Notes: a model not told the origin generated them from the sequence alone. Counted from the first letter of the stretch, positions 1 through 9,274 are shown. The stretch: 64,000 nt of DNA from Prochlorococcus sp. AG-347-E23 (GCA_003281685.1 QCBH01000006.1:1-64000); one strand, 5' to 3'. Numbers and translations: made by a program.

Positions 1-309
1 AGGTTTTTTTATTTTCTCTTTTACATAAGCGACAACCTGATCTTTCCATAAAGATCCTGAGTACTCGACGGCTTGAGGCTTGGGACTTTTTCCAAAACCG
101 AGTAAATCCATAGCATGAACTTCGTATTTTGTACTCAAAACAGGAATATTAAATCTCCAATGATCGGTAGAAGCACCGAAACCATGAATTAATAAAATTG
201 CACATTCTTTTGATGTTTGCTCGGGATTAGCGGAAACTGTATGAATTGGGTAATTTAAACAATTCCAGTTATAATTAACTTCACTATCTATAAGAGCTGA
301 CTTTTCCAT
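1..309 (-). CDS. alpha/beta hydrolase, N-terminal part only
   Basis: The start codon at 309 opens a frame that runs without a stop to the window edge, so only the first 103 residues are visible. They read as the N-terminal half of an alpha/beta-hydrolase fold: a strand ending in LLIHGFGAS, the HWR segment, and the DLLGFGKS segment after the second strand. The nucleophile elbow and the rest of the catalytic residues lie outside the window. A complete paralogue at 27873-28787 has the same HGFGAS, HWR and DLLGFGKS blocks, so both probably belong to the cyanobacterial hydrolase group. The substrate cannot be told. It is on the same strand as the antiporter upstream, with a 43-base gap. Confidence 0.8.
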   Translation of the reverse strand, partial: MEKSALIDSEVNYNWNCLNYPIHTVSANPEQTSKECAILLIHGFGASTDHWRFNIPVLSTKYEVHAMDLLGFGKSPKPQAVEYSGSLWKDQVVAYVKEKIKKP

Positions 310-352
310 TCATTGAAAATTCTAACTTGATTAATTCTAATAAACTTATTTC

Positions 353-1720
353 CTAAAGAAGACCAACAGGATCAGCTGCAACATCATCTGAAATTTTATT
401 GCCATCATTTGGGGGCTTATCTTTTAGAACAATTCTTAAGAGTACAGGTGCAAGGAATGTAGTTCCTATAACCATTAATAAAATAGCTGCTTCAAGAGAA
501 GGAGTTAATAACTTAGCGCTTGTTCCTAGCCCAAGAAAAATTAAACCAACCTCTCCTCTAGGCATCATACCCAAGCCTACAACTAATCTATTTGTAGGTT
601 TATCACTTGAAAATACCCATCCGGCTGCAATTTTTCCAATAATCGCAACAACTAATAAAAATCCTGCAACTACAAGAGCTGATCTACTTGTTGGATCAAG
701 TGGATTGATAACAGATAAATCCATTCCAGCTCCAACTAATACAAAGAAAATAGTTGCGAATAAGGAAACTAAAGGTAAAACAGATTGTTGTATTGCATGA
801 TTATTTTTAGAACTACTAAGAATCAATCCAGCTGCAAAAGCCCCTAAAGCTGCTTCCAATCCAATGGCTGTTGCCACGAAACAACACAATACAAGTATCA
901 CAAAAGAAGCTACCACCACGGCTCCAGGAGCCTTTAATCTGTCTAATAACCAATCAAAACCTGGAGCAGCTGTTCTACTTAATGCAATAGCAGCAATAAC
1001 AAACACTACAGCTGCTGCAACTAATTTAACAATAGGTGCAATTTCTAAAGTACCTCCGGCTGCAAGGGCAACTACAACTGCCAAAATAACAATTCCCAAA
1101 ATATCGTCTAAAACTGCTGCACCAATAACAATTTGTCCTTCTCTAGTTTTCAAATATCCCAATTCACCGAAAACACTTGCAGTAATTCCTATACTTGTGG
1201 CTGTCATAGATGCTCCAGCAAAAACTGCTGGAATTAGATCTACTTGAAAAATAAACATTAATCCAAGAGTTCCAAACGCAAACGGTAAAATTACGCCAGC
1301 CATAGCAACAGTAAAGGCCTGAGCACCGACAGCTACCAATTCCTCTAACTCACTTTCTAAACCTGTTAAAAATAAAAGTGCATATAAACCAAGTGTTGCT
1401 ACTGCTTGGAGCGAGGGAAAGCTTTCGAAATAAACATCAGGTACTGCTTCTGGGGGGATTGACGCTAATGAACTAATAACATTTACAAGTCCCTCATTTA
1501 GTTCAGTTCCAGCTGAGGGCGGTATCAATAAATGGAATCCTGATGCTCCTATTACAACCCCTGCAAGAAGCTCTCCTACAATCGTTGGCAAACTTAGTCT
1601 TACTAATACTTCTGCTAATGCTCTTGCCGCTAAAAAGATCAATAAAAATCTTATAACTCCGATCAAGGTTTCAGCAACTTCTAAATCATGTGCACTTAAT
1701 TCAGCAAGTAAAGAGTACAT
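353..1720 (-). CDS. CPA2-family cation/proton antiporter
   Basis: A 455-residue integral membrane protein with about twelve hydrophobic segments. It fits the CPA2 (NapA/KefB-like) monovalent cation:proton antiporters, which exchange Na+ or K+ for H+ across the cytoplasmic or thylakoid membrane. The segment GAAVLDDILGIV places the paired aspartates typical of electrogenic CPA2 members at residues 205-206. The preceding helix TATSIGITASVFGELG matches the discontinuous helix region of the family. The protein stops soon after the membrane core (short tail KDKPPNDGNKISDD), so there is no TrkA-N/RCK regulatory domain. Cation specificity is not readable. It diverges from glgP across about 130 bases that contain an inverted repeat. 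Confidence 0.85.
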   Translation of the reverse strand: MYSLLAELSAHDLEVAETLIGVIRFLLIFLAARALAEVLVRLSLPTIVGELLAGVVIGASGFHLLIPPSAGTELNEGLVNVISSLASIPPEAVPDVYFESFPSLQAVATLGLYALLFLTGLESELEELVAVGAQAFTVAMAGVILPFAFGTLGLMFIFQVDLIPAVFAGASMTATSIGITASVFGELGYLKTREGQIVIGAAVLDDILGIVILAVVVALAAGGTLEIAPIVKLVAAAVVFVIAAIALSRTAAPGFDWLLDRLKAPGAVVVASFVILVLCCFVATAIGLEAALGAFAAGLILSSSKNNHAIQQSVLPLVSLFATIFFVLVGAGMDLSVINPLDPTSRSALVVAGFLLVVAIIGKIAAGWVFSSDKPTNRLVVGLGMMPRGEVGLIFLGLGTSAKLLTPSLEAAILLMVIGTTFLAPVLLRIVLKDKPPNDGNKISDDVAADPVGLL

Positions 1721-1732
1721 TTAAGTGTAAAA

Positions 1733-1763
1733 AATAAACTACCTAATTGGAAGATAGTTTATT
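1733..1763. repeat. 9-bp inverted repeat between antiporter and glgP
   Basis: AATAAACTA (1733-1741) and TAGTTTATT (1755-1763) are perfect inverted copies separated by 13 bases. They lie within 45 bases of the antiporter start, inside a divergent intergenic region. This could be an operator or a leader hairpin of the antiporter mRNA. No T-run follows in either direction, so it is not a typical terminator. Confidence 0.35.
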
Positions 1764-1852
1764 GAGGGCCCACTTTAAGAAATATGTAAGAAAAAAGCAA
1801 AAATACTCAACAAGTGTGGATCTGAAGGTACAACAAAGAAATTTTAAAAAAA

Positions 1853-4417
1853 ATGGCTATTGTCTGTTATATGGCTAATCCAATGAATTCCAACGAACCC
1901 TTCGATCTACGCTTGCCTACTCCAGGCTGCTACTTAGATCCTGAGAAAGCTGGCATGGATTCTGATGCTGTTTTTCAAGGAATGACAGCCCATCTATTTT
2001 ATACACTTGGAAAGTTAGCTACTTCTGCAAGTCCCCACGACTTGTACATGGCTTTAAGTTATGCAGTTAAAGATAGGCTAATGACAAGATATTTAGCCAG
2101 CCAAGAAGTCATAAGAAAAAAACCACAAAAAACAGTTGCCTACTTATCAGCAGAATTTTTAATAGGCCCTCAATTAAGTAATAATCTTCTAAATCTTGGA
2201 ATAACTCAAGAGGCAGAAGATGCTTTAAAAAGATTTGGCATTGAATCATTGTCAACAATTCTTGAAGTTGAAGAGGAGCCTGGATTAGGAAATGGTGGAC
2301 TTGGCAGACTTGCAGCTTGTTATATGGAATCATTAGCATCTCTACAAGTTCCAGCAGTTGGTTATGGTATTAGATATGAATTTGGAATATTCAATCAGTT
2401 AATAAGGGATGGATGGCAAGTTGAAGTAACTGACAAATGGTTAAAAGGTGGATGGCCATGGGAACTTCCACAACCAGACGAATCATGTTTCGTTGGTTTT
2501 GGAGGTAGAACTGAAAGTTATAGAGATGATAAAGGAAACTACAGATCAAGATGGATTCCCTCTGAACATGCTATTGGAGTACCTCATGATGTTCCAGTTT
2601 TAGGATACAGAGTAAATACATGTGACAGATTAAGATTATGGAGAGCTGATGCAACTGAGAGTTTTGACTTTTATGCATTCAATATTGGTGATTATTATGG
2701 TGCAGTAGAAGAAAAAGTTGCATCTGAAACTCTTTCAAAAGTTCTATATCCAAATGATGGAACTGATGAAGGTAGAAGATTAAGACTTAAACAACAACAC
2801 TTTTTTGTAAGTTGTTCTCTTCAGGATATGTTGAGAAGCCTTGAAAAAAGATCAATACCGATAACAGAATTTCCAAAGCATTGGACAGTTCAGTTGAACG
2901 ATACTCATCCTGCTATTGCAGTTGCAGAATTAATGCGGCTTCTTATTGACCAGTATCAAATAAGTTGGGATAAAGCTTGGAACATAACAACCTCCTCAGT
3001 TGCTTATACAAACCATACATTACTACCAGAAGCTTTAGAGAAATGGGATCTAGGTTTATTTAGTGATCTTCTTCCTCGTCATCTAGAAATCATTTATGAA
3101 ATTAATTGGAGATTCCTACAACAATTAAGGCTACGTTATCCTGGCGATGACAAAATCCTTCAAAAACTCTCAATAATTGATGAAGAAGGCTCTAAATCAG
3201 TTAGGATGGCACATCTGGCGACAATTGGCGCACATCACATAAATGGCGTAGCCGCTCTTCATTCAGATCTAATAAAAAGACAACTTCTTCCTGAATTTGC
3301 GGCTCTTTGGCCTGATAAATTTACAAATGTAACTAATGGAGTTACTCCAAGGAGATGGGTTGCCCTATCAAATCCATCGTTATCCAACCTTCTCGAGCAG
3401 GAGGTTGGTCCAAATTGGATAACAAATATGGAACTTCTTACCAAGTTAGAAGGGAAAAAAGATGACAACGATTTTTTAAAAAAATTTGAAGAAACTAAAC
3501 TTAATGGCAAAAGAAAATTAGCTAGTTTTATCCATTCAAAAACTGGAATACTTGTAGATCCATCAAGTTTATTTGATGTTCAGGTAAAAAGAATTCATCA
3601 ATATAAAAGACAACATTTAAACGCGCTACAAATTATTGCTCAATATTTAAGAATCAAAAATGGTACGAACAAATATGAAGTTCCAAGAACGATAATATTT
3701 GGGGGTAAAGCTGCACCAGGTTACTTTATGGCAAAGCTGATGATTAGATTTATTAATGGTATTGCTGATGTAGTTAATTCTGACCCAGATATGGATGGTT
3801 TATTAAGAGTTGTTTTTCTACCAGACTATAATGTGAAACTTGGTGAAATAGTTTATCCCGCAACTGATCTTTCAGAACAAATTTCAACTGCTGGGAAAGA
3901 AGCGTCTGGAACTGGAAATATGAAGTTTGCTATGAATGGGGCGTTAACGATTGGAACCTTAGATGGAGCTAATGTGGAATTAAGAGATCTTGTGAAAAAA
4001 GAGAATTTCTTTCTTTTTGGTAAAACTGAAAGCGAAATTATGGATTTAAAAAATAATAATTACTCCCCCAAAACCTTTATTGATCAATGTCCAGAGCTTA
4101 AAGAAGTTATACGCCTTATTGAAATTGGCCACTTTAGCAATGGGGATAAAGAATTATTTAAACCTTTACTAAATAGCTTGACTGGACATGACCCATTTTT
4201 TGTTATGGCTGACTTTGAGGACTATTTAAATAAACAGGATGTGGTAAGTGAATGCTGGAATAACAAAAAATCTTGGAATAAAATGGCATTATTAAATACT
4301 GCTAGATCAGGATATTTTTCTTCAGATAGGTCTATTAGAGAGTATTGTAAATCCATTTGGAAAGTCTCTCCAATGCCAGTTGAAATTACTTGTGATGTCG
4401 AAGAATTAACTAATTAA
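1853..4417 (+). CDS. glgP: glycogen phosphorylase
   Basis: An 854-residue glycogen/starch phosphorylase (GT35). It releases glucose-1-phosphate from stored glycogen using pyridoxal phosphate and supports dark metabolism in cyanobacteria. The PLP-binding lysine is in the GNMKFAMNG block near residue 691. Other family blocks include GLGNGGLGRLAACY, QLNDTHPAIAV and FDVQVKRIHQYKRQ. Length is normal for the family. The start is uncertain: the frame opens at 1853, but in-frame ATGs at 1871 and 1880 are equally plausible and lie closer to where homologues usually begin. The 3' end overlaps the convergent unknown gene by 8 bases. Confidence 0.95.
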   Translation: MAIVCYMANPMNSNEPFDLRLPTPGCYLDPEKAGMDSDAVFQGMTAHLFYTLGKLATSASPHDLYMALSYAVKDRLMTRYLASQEVIRKKPQKTVAYLSAEFLIGPQLSNNLLNLGITQEAEDALKRFGIESLSTILEVEEEPGLGNGGLGRLAACYMESLASLQVPAVGYGIRYEFGIFNQLIRDGWQVEVTDKWLKGGWPWELPQPDESCFVGFGGRTESYRDDKGNYRSRWIPSEHAIGVPHDVPVLGYRVNTCDRLRLWRADATESFDFYAFNIGDYYGAVEEKVASETLSKVLYPNDGTDEGRRLRLKQQHFFVSCSLQDMLRSLEKRSIPITEFPKHWTVQLNDTHPAIAVAELMRLLIDQYQISWDKAWNITTSSVAYTNHTLLPEALEKWDLGLFSDLLPRHLEIIYEINWRFLQQLRLRYPGDDKILQKLSIIDEEGSKSVRMAHLATIGAHHINGVAALHSDLIKRQLLPEFAALWPDKFTNVTNGVTPRRWVALSNPSLSNLLEQEVGPNWITNMELLTKLEGKKDDNDFLKKFEETKLNGKRKLASFIHSKTGILVDPSSLFDVQVKRIHQYKRQHLNALQIIAQYLRIKNGTNKYEVPRTIIFGGKAAPGYFMAKLMIRFINGIADVVNSDPDMDGLLRVVFLPDYNVKLGEIVYPATDLSEQISTAGKEASGTGNMKFAMNGALTIGTLDGANVELRDLVKKENFFLFGKTESEIMDLKNNNYSPKTFIDQCPELKEVIRLIEIGHFSNGDKELFKPLLNSLTGHDPFFVMADFEDYLNKQDVVSECWNNKKSWNKMALLNTARSGYFSSDRSIREYCKSIWKVSPMPVEITCDVEELTN

Positions 4418-4868
4418 TATTTTTCTTATCTGGTGAATCTGGGGTTTGATGAAATAATCTATTCAAAATTAATCGATCCATATTTAATGGGTCTGGGGCT
4501 AATTCATTTGCAATTTCTTTAAATTTTGATTCAATTTTATTTGGAATTTTTGTATCAAATATTCTTTCCATTAATGCTTCAATTGAAAATAAATAGGCAT
4601 TAACACTTTCAAGTTCATTCAAAGCATCAGTTATTTCTATATCTGAAATATGTTTTTTTTCTTCTACACTTACATCATCATTTGATTCTCTTTCAGATAA
4701 TTCTCTCTGCAATTCATCAGTAATCTTAGTACAAAGAGTTCTAAACGATTGAATAGATGCCCAATTCAATTCTTGTTGCTGCTTAAAAGTAGGAAATTCT
4801 CTAATTAGACGATCATGCTCTTTATAAAATCTCTGACAATCAGAGCACTGACATGGTTCTTCAGCCAA
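4410..4868 (-). CDS. conserved-looking unknown protein with N-terminal CxCxxC
   Basis: A 152-residue acidic, mostly helical protein that I do not recognise. Its N-terminus carries cysteines 6, 8 and 11 (CQCSDC), which could bind a metal, though a fourth clear ligand is not adjacent. The rest is charged and helix-prone, including a Glu-rich stretch around residues 55-75. There is no signal peptide or membrane segment. It lies 31 bases downstream of another unknown small gene on the same strand, so the two are probably co-transcribed. It overlaps the 3' end of glgP by 8 bases in convergent orientation. Confidence 0.7.
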   Translation of the reverse strand: MAEEPCQCSDCQRFYKEHDRLIREFPTFKQQQELNWASIQSFRTLCTKITDELQRELSERESNDDVSVEEKKHISDIEITDALNELESVNAYLFSIEALMERIFDTKIPNKIESKFKEIANELAPDPLNMDRLILNRLFHQTPDSPDKKNIN

Positions 4869-4899
4869 AAGGAAAAATAACTCTTTTTATATCATCTCA

Positions 4900-5232
4900 C
4901 TATTTGGGCAAAATTGTAGGACCATCCAATAATTCGTCATTTTCATCGAGTGAATCTGGACTATCTGGCAAAGGTATCTCAATACTAGTAACCAAATTAA
5001 TGACATCTCTTAATCTCATAGAATCCGCAAACCATCCCATTGCTTGCTCGGCATCGCCTCTTTTTTCAGCATCATTTGCTTGATCTTCGTGAGCTTCAGC
5101 CAATAGAGCAAGCCAGCACAGACATCTTGCTTGAATTATTGAAAGATCTAAATCATTAGGTTGGGATTTAGAAATGCGCTCATGCTCTTGTTGAATTAAG
5201 AGCTTTAAACGCATATCATGCAACTTAGCCAT
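4900..5232 (-). CDS. unknown small helical protein
   Basis: A 110-residue protein with no family I can name. Residues 1-80 look all-alpha (many Leu, Ala, Glu and Arg, with the segment LALLAEAHEDQANDAEKRGDAEQAMGWF). The C-terminal 30 residues are acidic and proline-rich. It starts with ATG at 5232, about 80 bases from tRNA-Arg, and is followed closely by the CxCxxC protein on the same strand. The coding call rests on its intact length, cyanobacterial-style codon use and its gene pairing. Function is unknown. Confidence 0.7.
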   Translation of the reverse strand: MAKLHDMRLKLLIQQEHERISKSQPNDLDLSIIQARCLCWLALLAEAHEDQANDAEKRGDAEQAMGWFADSMRLRDVINLVTSIEIPLPDSPDSLDENDELLDGPTILPK

Positions 5233-5311
5233 AAAAGATTTATTACTAACTATACGCTAGCTAGAGAGTAGCAAGTTTGCACACATACTACATATAGTTT
5301 TTTATTTTTAC

Positions 5312-5384
<73 letters not shown>

Positions 5385-5422
5385 AATAGATGATTTTTGA
5401 AGTATTAAGGACTATGCTAAAT

Positions 5423-5798
5423 GAAAGCAGGAGAGGCAATCGCAAGAAAGTTTTATTTTGTTTCCAAAATAAAACTTTCTTGAGGAAAGTCCGGGCTCCC
5501 AAATGGTCAGGCTTGCTGGGTAATTCCCAGTACGGGCAACCGTGAGGATAGTGCCACAGAAACATACCGCCTAATACTTTTTGTATGGCAAGGGTGCAAG
5601 GGTGTGGTAAGAGCGCACCAGCAACATTGAGAAGTGTTGGCTAGGTAAACCCCGGCTGGGAGCAAGGCTAAGTAGATTTATGACCATTACACAATCTACT
5701 TTTAAGCGCCGCTTGAGACTGTGAAGTAATTCCAGTCCTAGATAGATGATTGCCCATCTTAATTAAGATGAACAGAACCCGGCTTATGACCTGCTTTC
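5423..5798 (+). ncRNA. rnpB: RNase P RNA, bacterial type A
   Basis: This is the catalytic RNA of RNase P, which matures tRNA 5' ends. The ends pair as GAAAGCAGG (from 5423) with CCTGCTTTC (to 5798), forming helix P1. The universal core is plain: GAGGAAAGTCCGGGCTCC follows the P3 hairpin, and ACAGAACCCGGCTTATGACC lies near the 3' end. P3 is a perfect 16-bp AT-rich hairpin at 5444-5481 with a 6-base loop. The likely start is 5-7 bases after a TATGCT box at 5413-5418. It is followed 25 bases later by rnc on the same strand. Total length of about 376 bases is usual for cyanobacteria. Confidence 0.96.
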
Positions 5799-5823
5799 TA
5801 ATTGTTTTGATTATTCAAATCAG

Positions 5824-6573
5824 ATGACAAATATAATTACCACAAAGAGAATTAACGAAATAACTACTTTTTTAATTTCTTTAAATATTAAATCAAAAAG
5901 ATTTTCTGAAATAATTAAAACTCAAAACATTTCAGTTATTCAAGATTTTAATCAAGCATTTATCCATTCCTCAGAGAACAACATAACAAATTATGAAAAA
6001 CTAGAATTTTTCGGAGATGCAGTACTCAGGTTAGCTGCTTCTAATTTTATTGAAAAAAAATATCCTCAAATGAGTGTTGGAGAAAGATCAGAGCTAAGAG
6101 CACAAATTGTAAGTGATGAATGGCTTACTAAATTAGGGAGGAAAATTAATATAGAAAAATTAATAATTAAAGGACCTAAAGCTCTTGGAGATGAAAATTC
6201 AAAAAATACTATTATTGGTGAGGCTACAGAAGCTTTAATAGGTGCTGTTTACAAGTGTTTTAATTCTATTCAGGAAATAAACCTTTGGTTAGATGATATT
6301 TGGGAGGAAGATTCAGAACAATTTTTAAAAACTCCATATAAGTTCAAATCTAAGACAGTATTGCAAGAGTGGTGTCAAAGTAAAGGTTTTGATTTGCCAC
6401 TTTATAAAATAGTTGAAGTCTCAAAGAAAAATGGTGACCCTAAAAGATTTTCTTGCGATATATTTATAGAAGGATTAAGAGAATCAACTGCATTCGGTAA
6501 GTCCCATAAACAAGCAGAAACCAATGCCGCTAGGGTTTTGATAGAAAAATTTATAACTATAGGTAAAATCTAA
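5824..6573 (+). CDS. rnc: ribonuclease III
   Basis: A 249-residue double-strand-specific endoribonuclease that processes rRNA precursors and structured mRNAs. The N-terminal RNase III domain has the signature NYEKLEFFGDAVLRLAAS, with E61 and D65 as metal ligands. The C-terminal double-stranded RNA-binding domain spans about residues 170-245 (KTVLQEWCQSKGFDLPLY to QAETNAARVLIEKF). In the second catalytic motif the usual ADT.EAL reads GEATEAL: glutamate 133 stands where aspartate is normally found, while E136 is kept. It sits 25 bases after rnpB, so two RNA-processing genes are adjacent. Confidence 0.95.
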   Translation: MTNIITTKRINEITTFLISLNIKSKRFSEIIKTQNISVIQDFNQAFIHSSENNITNYEKLEFFGDAVLRLAASNFIEKKYPQMSVGERSELRAQIVSDEWLTKLGRKINIEKLIIKGPKALGDENSKNTIIGEATEALIGAVYKCFNSIQEINLWLDDIWEEDSEQFLKTPYKFKSKTVLQEWCQSKGFDLPLYKIVEVSKKNGDPKRFSCDIFIEGLRESTAFGKSHKQAETNAARVLIEKFITIGKI

Positions 6574-6576
6574 TTT

Positions 6577-6762
6577 TTAAACTATTTCTAAATTTTTTAG
6601 CTGAAAAGTTATGAGTTTATCCCAATTACCCCCTTCAAACAAAACTGCTGCTCTTTTTTTTGTAACTCTTTGTACAAATCCTTTATATCCTCTGTATATA
6701 GAATTAGTGTCTTTTACAACAACAAAAGAACCTGGGAGTATGGGTTTTGTAGATAATTCCAT
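6577..6762 (-). CDS. ndhS: NDH-1 subunit S (ferredoxin-docking subunit)
   Basis: A 61-residue protein matching the small SH3-like NdhS subunit of the cyanobacterial NAD(P)H dehydrogenase-like complex, which helps bind reduced ferredoxin on the stromal/cytoplasmic arm for cyclic electron flow. The characteristic block is [19 protein letters not shown] near the C-terminus, with the beta-rich PGSFVVVKD region before it. There are no cysteines or membrane segments, as expected for this subunit. It lies between rnc and rimM on the opposite strand, with 3- and 24-base gaps. Confidence 0.85.
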   Translation of the reverse strand: MELSTKPILPGSFVVVKDTNSIYRGYKGFVQRVTKKRAAVLFEGGNWDKLITFQLKNLEIV

Positions 6763-6786
6763 AAAATACTCTTACTAATACAATAT

Positions 6787-7326
6787 ATGATAAATAAAAA
6801 TGAATGGTTGACTGTTGGATTTATAACATCATGTCATGGAATTAATGGACAGGTAAAGGTTAAATCTTTAAGTGATTTTGAAGAAAGATTTTTAAAACCT
6901 GGATTGAGATGGTTGCAAAAAGAAAATGAACCTCCTACAAAAATAGAACTTATATCTGGCTTCAAACAGCCTGGTAAAGAAACCTTCATAGTTAAGTTCC
7001 AAGGAATTAATACAAGAACTCATGCGGAGCAACTAAAACAATTTAAAATTCTTGTAAAAACCGATACACTACCCAAATTAAAAAAGGAAGAATTCCACTT
7101 GTTAGAACTTATCAATCTCGAAGTAAAAGCTTTAGAAAATGATGAATTAAGAACAATTGGCAGAGTTATCGATTTAGAAAATGAGAAAAATAATTTACTT
7201 ATTATTGAACTATTTAAAAATCAAAAAAAAGTTTTCATACCATTTGTTAAGGAGATAGTCCCAATAGTTGATATAAAAAATAATTTTCTAATCATCAACC
7301 CTCCAAATGGACTTTTAGATCTATAA
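6787..7326 (+). CDS. rimM: ribosome maturation factor RimM
   Basis: A 179-residue factor that assists late assembly of the 30S subunit head. The N-terminal RimM beta-barrel begins [21 protein letters not shown] and includes the F.KPGLRWL.. region. The C-terminal PRC-barrel-like domain holds [20 protein letters not shown] and ends [23 protein letters not shown], a typical RimM terminus. The ATG at 6787 agrees with homologues. It is convergent with glmS, leaving a 30-base gap without a clear hairpin. Confidence 0.94.
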   Translation: MINKNEWLTVGFITSCHGINGQVKVKSLSDFEERFLKPGLRWLQKENEPPTKIELISGFKQPGKETFIVKFQGINTRTHAEQLKQFKILVKTDTLPKLKKEEFHLLELINLEVKALENDELRTIGRVIDLENEKNNLLIIELFKNQKKVFIPFVKEIVPIVDIKNNFLIINPPNGLLDL

Positions 7327-7356
7327 ATTAAAAAGAATCAAAATTTGTAAGACTCA

Positions 7357-9252
7357 TCATTCCACAGTTACACTTTTAGCTAAATTTCTTGGCTGATCCA
7401 CGTCAAGTCCCCTATGAGCTGCGATATGGTAACTCAATAACTGTAAAGGCAATATATTTAGTAAAGGTGAAATCCATTCATTAGAGGCAGGAACTTTCAT
7501 TAAATAATCAAAGATTTCAGTCCCATTACATTCAGGAGCAATCCCAATCAAATATGAATCTCTAGCTTTTGCTTCTTGAGCATTACTAATAACTTTATCA
7601 AAAACCTCACCAAGAGAGGCAATAGAAATTACAGGTACTTTTTTATCTAATAAAGCTATTGGCCCATGTTTCATTTCCCCAGCTGGATATCCAGCTGCAT
7701 GAATGTAACTAATTTCTTTAAGTTTTAACGCGCCTTCAAGGGCAATTGGATAATTTATTCCTCTTCCTAAAAAAATAACATCTTTAATATTAAAAAAGTC
7801 ATGTGCTAGCTTTTCTGAAGATTTATTATGTTCCTCCAAGAGATCTTCTAGCAATGGTGGCAGTTTAATCAGTTCGTTTATTAATTTACCTATTTCATCA
7901 GAACTTTGATTCCCTTTAATTTGAGCAAATTTTATAGCTAATCCATAAAAAGAAAGTAGTTGAGCAAAAAAAGTTTTCGTTGCTGCAACTCCAACTTCTA
8001 TTCCTGCACAGATATCAATTAAATTTGAAACCTGCCTTCCTATAGAACTCTCTTTTCTATTTGTTATTGCAATAAGATTGGGTTTAAATTTTTCATCTTC
8101 AATTGAAGAACGTCTTTTAATTTCCATGTCGATAGCCGCAATTGTGTCAGCAGTTTCCCCTGATTGAGTAACTCCAATAGTTAATGTATTTGGCAAAAGT
8201 GGAGGTGGTGAATATCTAAATTCGCTTGCATAAAAGACATTTGTAGGGATGCCTGAAAATTGTTCTAATAAAAAGCTGCCTACCATTGCAGCATGTTTGC
8301 TTGTACCACAAGCAATAATTTCAATTCTTTCTATTGATTCAAAAAAATCTGTATCAAATGGATAGTTGATTTGATATTGACCATTATCTAAGTTCTTAAT
8401 TAAATAATTTTCCAACCAGTTTTTTGCAGTTTGTGGCTGATCATATATCTCTTTAAGCATATAGTGTTTAAAATTCATCTTATCCATTATCTGCTCTGAA
8501 ACTTTTAAAGAAACTGGATTTCGATATTGTCTCTCGTTGCTTGAGTCATATATTTCAATTCCAAGGGGAGTCAACAAAGCTATTTCTTCATCCTCCATTG
8601 GCAAAATAATATTCGTAAAGTTTGCAATGGCAGGAGTATCACTTGCACAAATAAATTCTCCTTCACCTAAACCAATAATCAAAGGCGCTTGTCTTCTTGC
8701 AACTACCAAAGAGGTTGGAGCTCCAGACCATAAAACTGCTAAAGCATAAGATCCTTCTAAATCAGATATTACATTTCTCACAGCAACTAATAATGTTGAG
8801 CCATTATTCTCAAGATTAAGTTTACTTAGTGTATTTAACTCTCTTTGAATCAGATGGGGAATTACCTCGGTATCTGTATCAGAATTAAAACTAATACCCT
8901 CTTTCTCTAATTTATTTTTTAAATCTTGGAAATTTTCAATAATACCATTCTGAACAACTGCTATATTTCCTGAACTATCGGTATGAGGATGTGCATTTTT
9001 TACCTCAGGCTTTCCATGAGTTGCCCATCTGGTATGACCTATACCAACAGTTCCAGGAATATTAAGATCATTAAGATTACTTTTTAAATTTTTGAGTTTT
9101 CCTTTTGCTTTATTACAAGAAATACAATTTGTTTCGGAATTTATTATTGCAATACCTGCAGAATCGTAACCTCTGTATTCAAGTTTTTCTAAACCATTAA
9201 TTAATAATGGTAAAGCTTTTTTATATCCAGTTACTGCAACAATTCCACACAT
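7357..9252 (-). CDS. glmS: glutamine-fructose-6-phosphate aminotransferase
   Basis: A 631-residue enzyme that makes glucosamine-6-phosphate from fructose-6-phosphate and glutamine, the first step toward peptidoglycan and LPS amino sugars. The mature Cys1 nucleophile follows the initiator (MCGIVAVTGY), and the Ntn amidotransferase domain contains EYRGYDSAGIA and GIGHTRWATHG. Two SIS domains follow (IIACGTSKHAAM; FLGRGINYPIALEGALKLKE), and the protein ends DQPRNLAKSVTVE, the conserved C-tail. A TATAAT box at 9269-9274 suggests a short leader. No glmS ribozyme is present upstream; only 80 bases separate it from psaC. Confidence 0.97.
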   Translation of the reverse strand: MCGIVAVTGYKKALPLLINGLEKLEYRGYDSAGIAIINSETNCISCNKAKGKLKNLKSNLNDLNIPGTVGIGHTRWATHGKPEVKNAHPHTDSSGNIAVVQNGIIENFQDLKNKLEKEGISFNSDTDTEVIPHLIQRELNTLSKLNLENNGSTLLVAVRNVISDLEGSYALAVLWSGAPTSLVVARRQAPLIIGLGEGEFICASDTPAIANFTNIILPMEDEEIALLTPLGIEIYDSSNERQYRNPVSLKVSEQIMDKMNFKHYMLKEIYDQPQTAKNWLENYLIKNLDNGQYQINYPFDTDFFESIERIEIIACGTSKHAAMVGSFLLEQFSGIPTNVFYASEFRYSPPPLLPNTLTIGVTQSGETADTIAAIDMEIKRRSSIEDEKFKPNLIAITNRKESSIGRQVSNLIDICAGIEVGVAATKTFFAQLLSFYGLAIKFAQIKGNQSSDEIGKLINELIKLPPLLEDLLEEHNKSSEKLAHDFFNIKDVIFLGRGINYPIALEGALKLKEISYIHAAGYPAGEMKHGPIALLDKKVPVISIASLGEVFDKVISNAQEAKARDSYLIGIAPECNGTEIFDYLMKVPASNEWISPLLNILPLQLLSYHIAAHRGLDVDQPRNLAKSVTVE

Positions 9253-9268
9253 ACGGATTTTTTTTTCA

Positions 9269-9274
9269 ATTATA
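9269..9274 (-). promoter_or_regulatory. candidate -10 box for glmS
   Basis: The minus strand reads TATAAT here, which would start transcription about 10 bases before the glmS ATG. No good -35 hexamer is visible, which is common in these genomes. It is flanked by TTCAAT and ATTGAA, so the box sits inside a short A/T palindrome. Confidence 0.4.

Noticed and set aside
399-1247. Two plus-strand frames of 133 and 127 codons opposite the antiporter
   Set aside because: They are antisense to a well-supported membrane protein and their composition is explained by its reverse complement.
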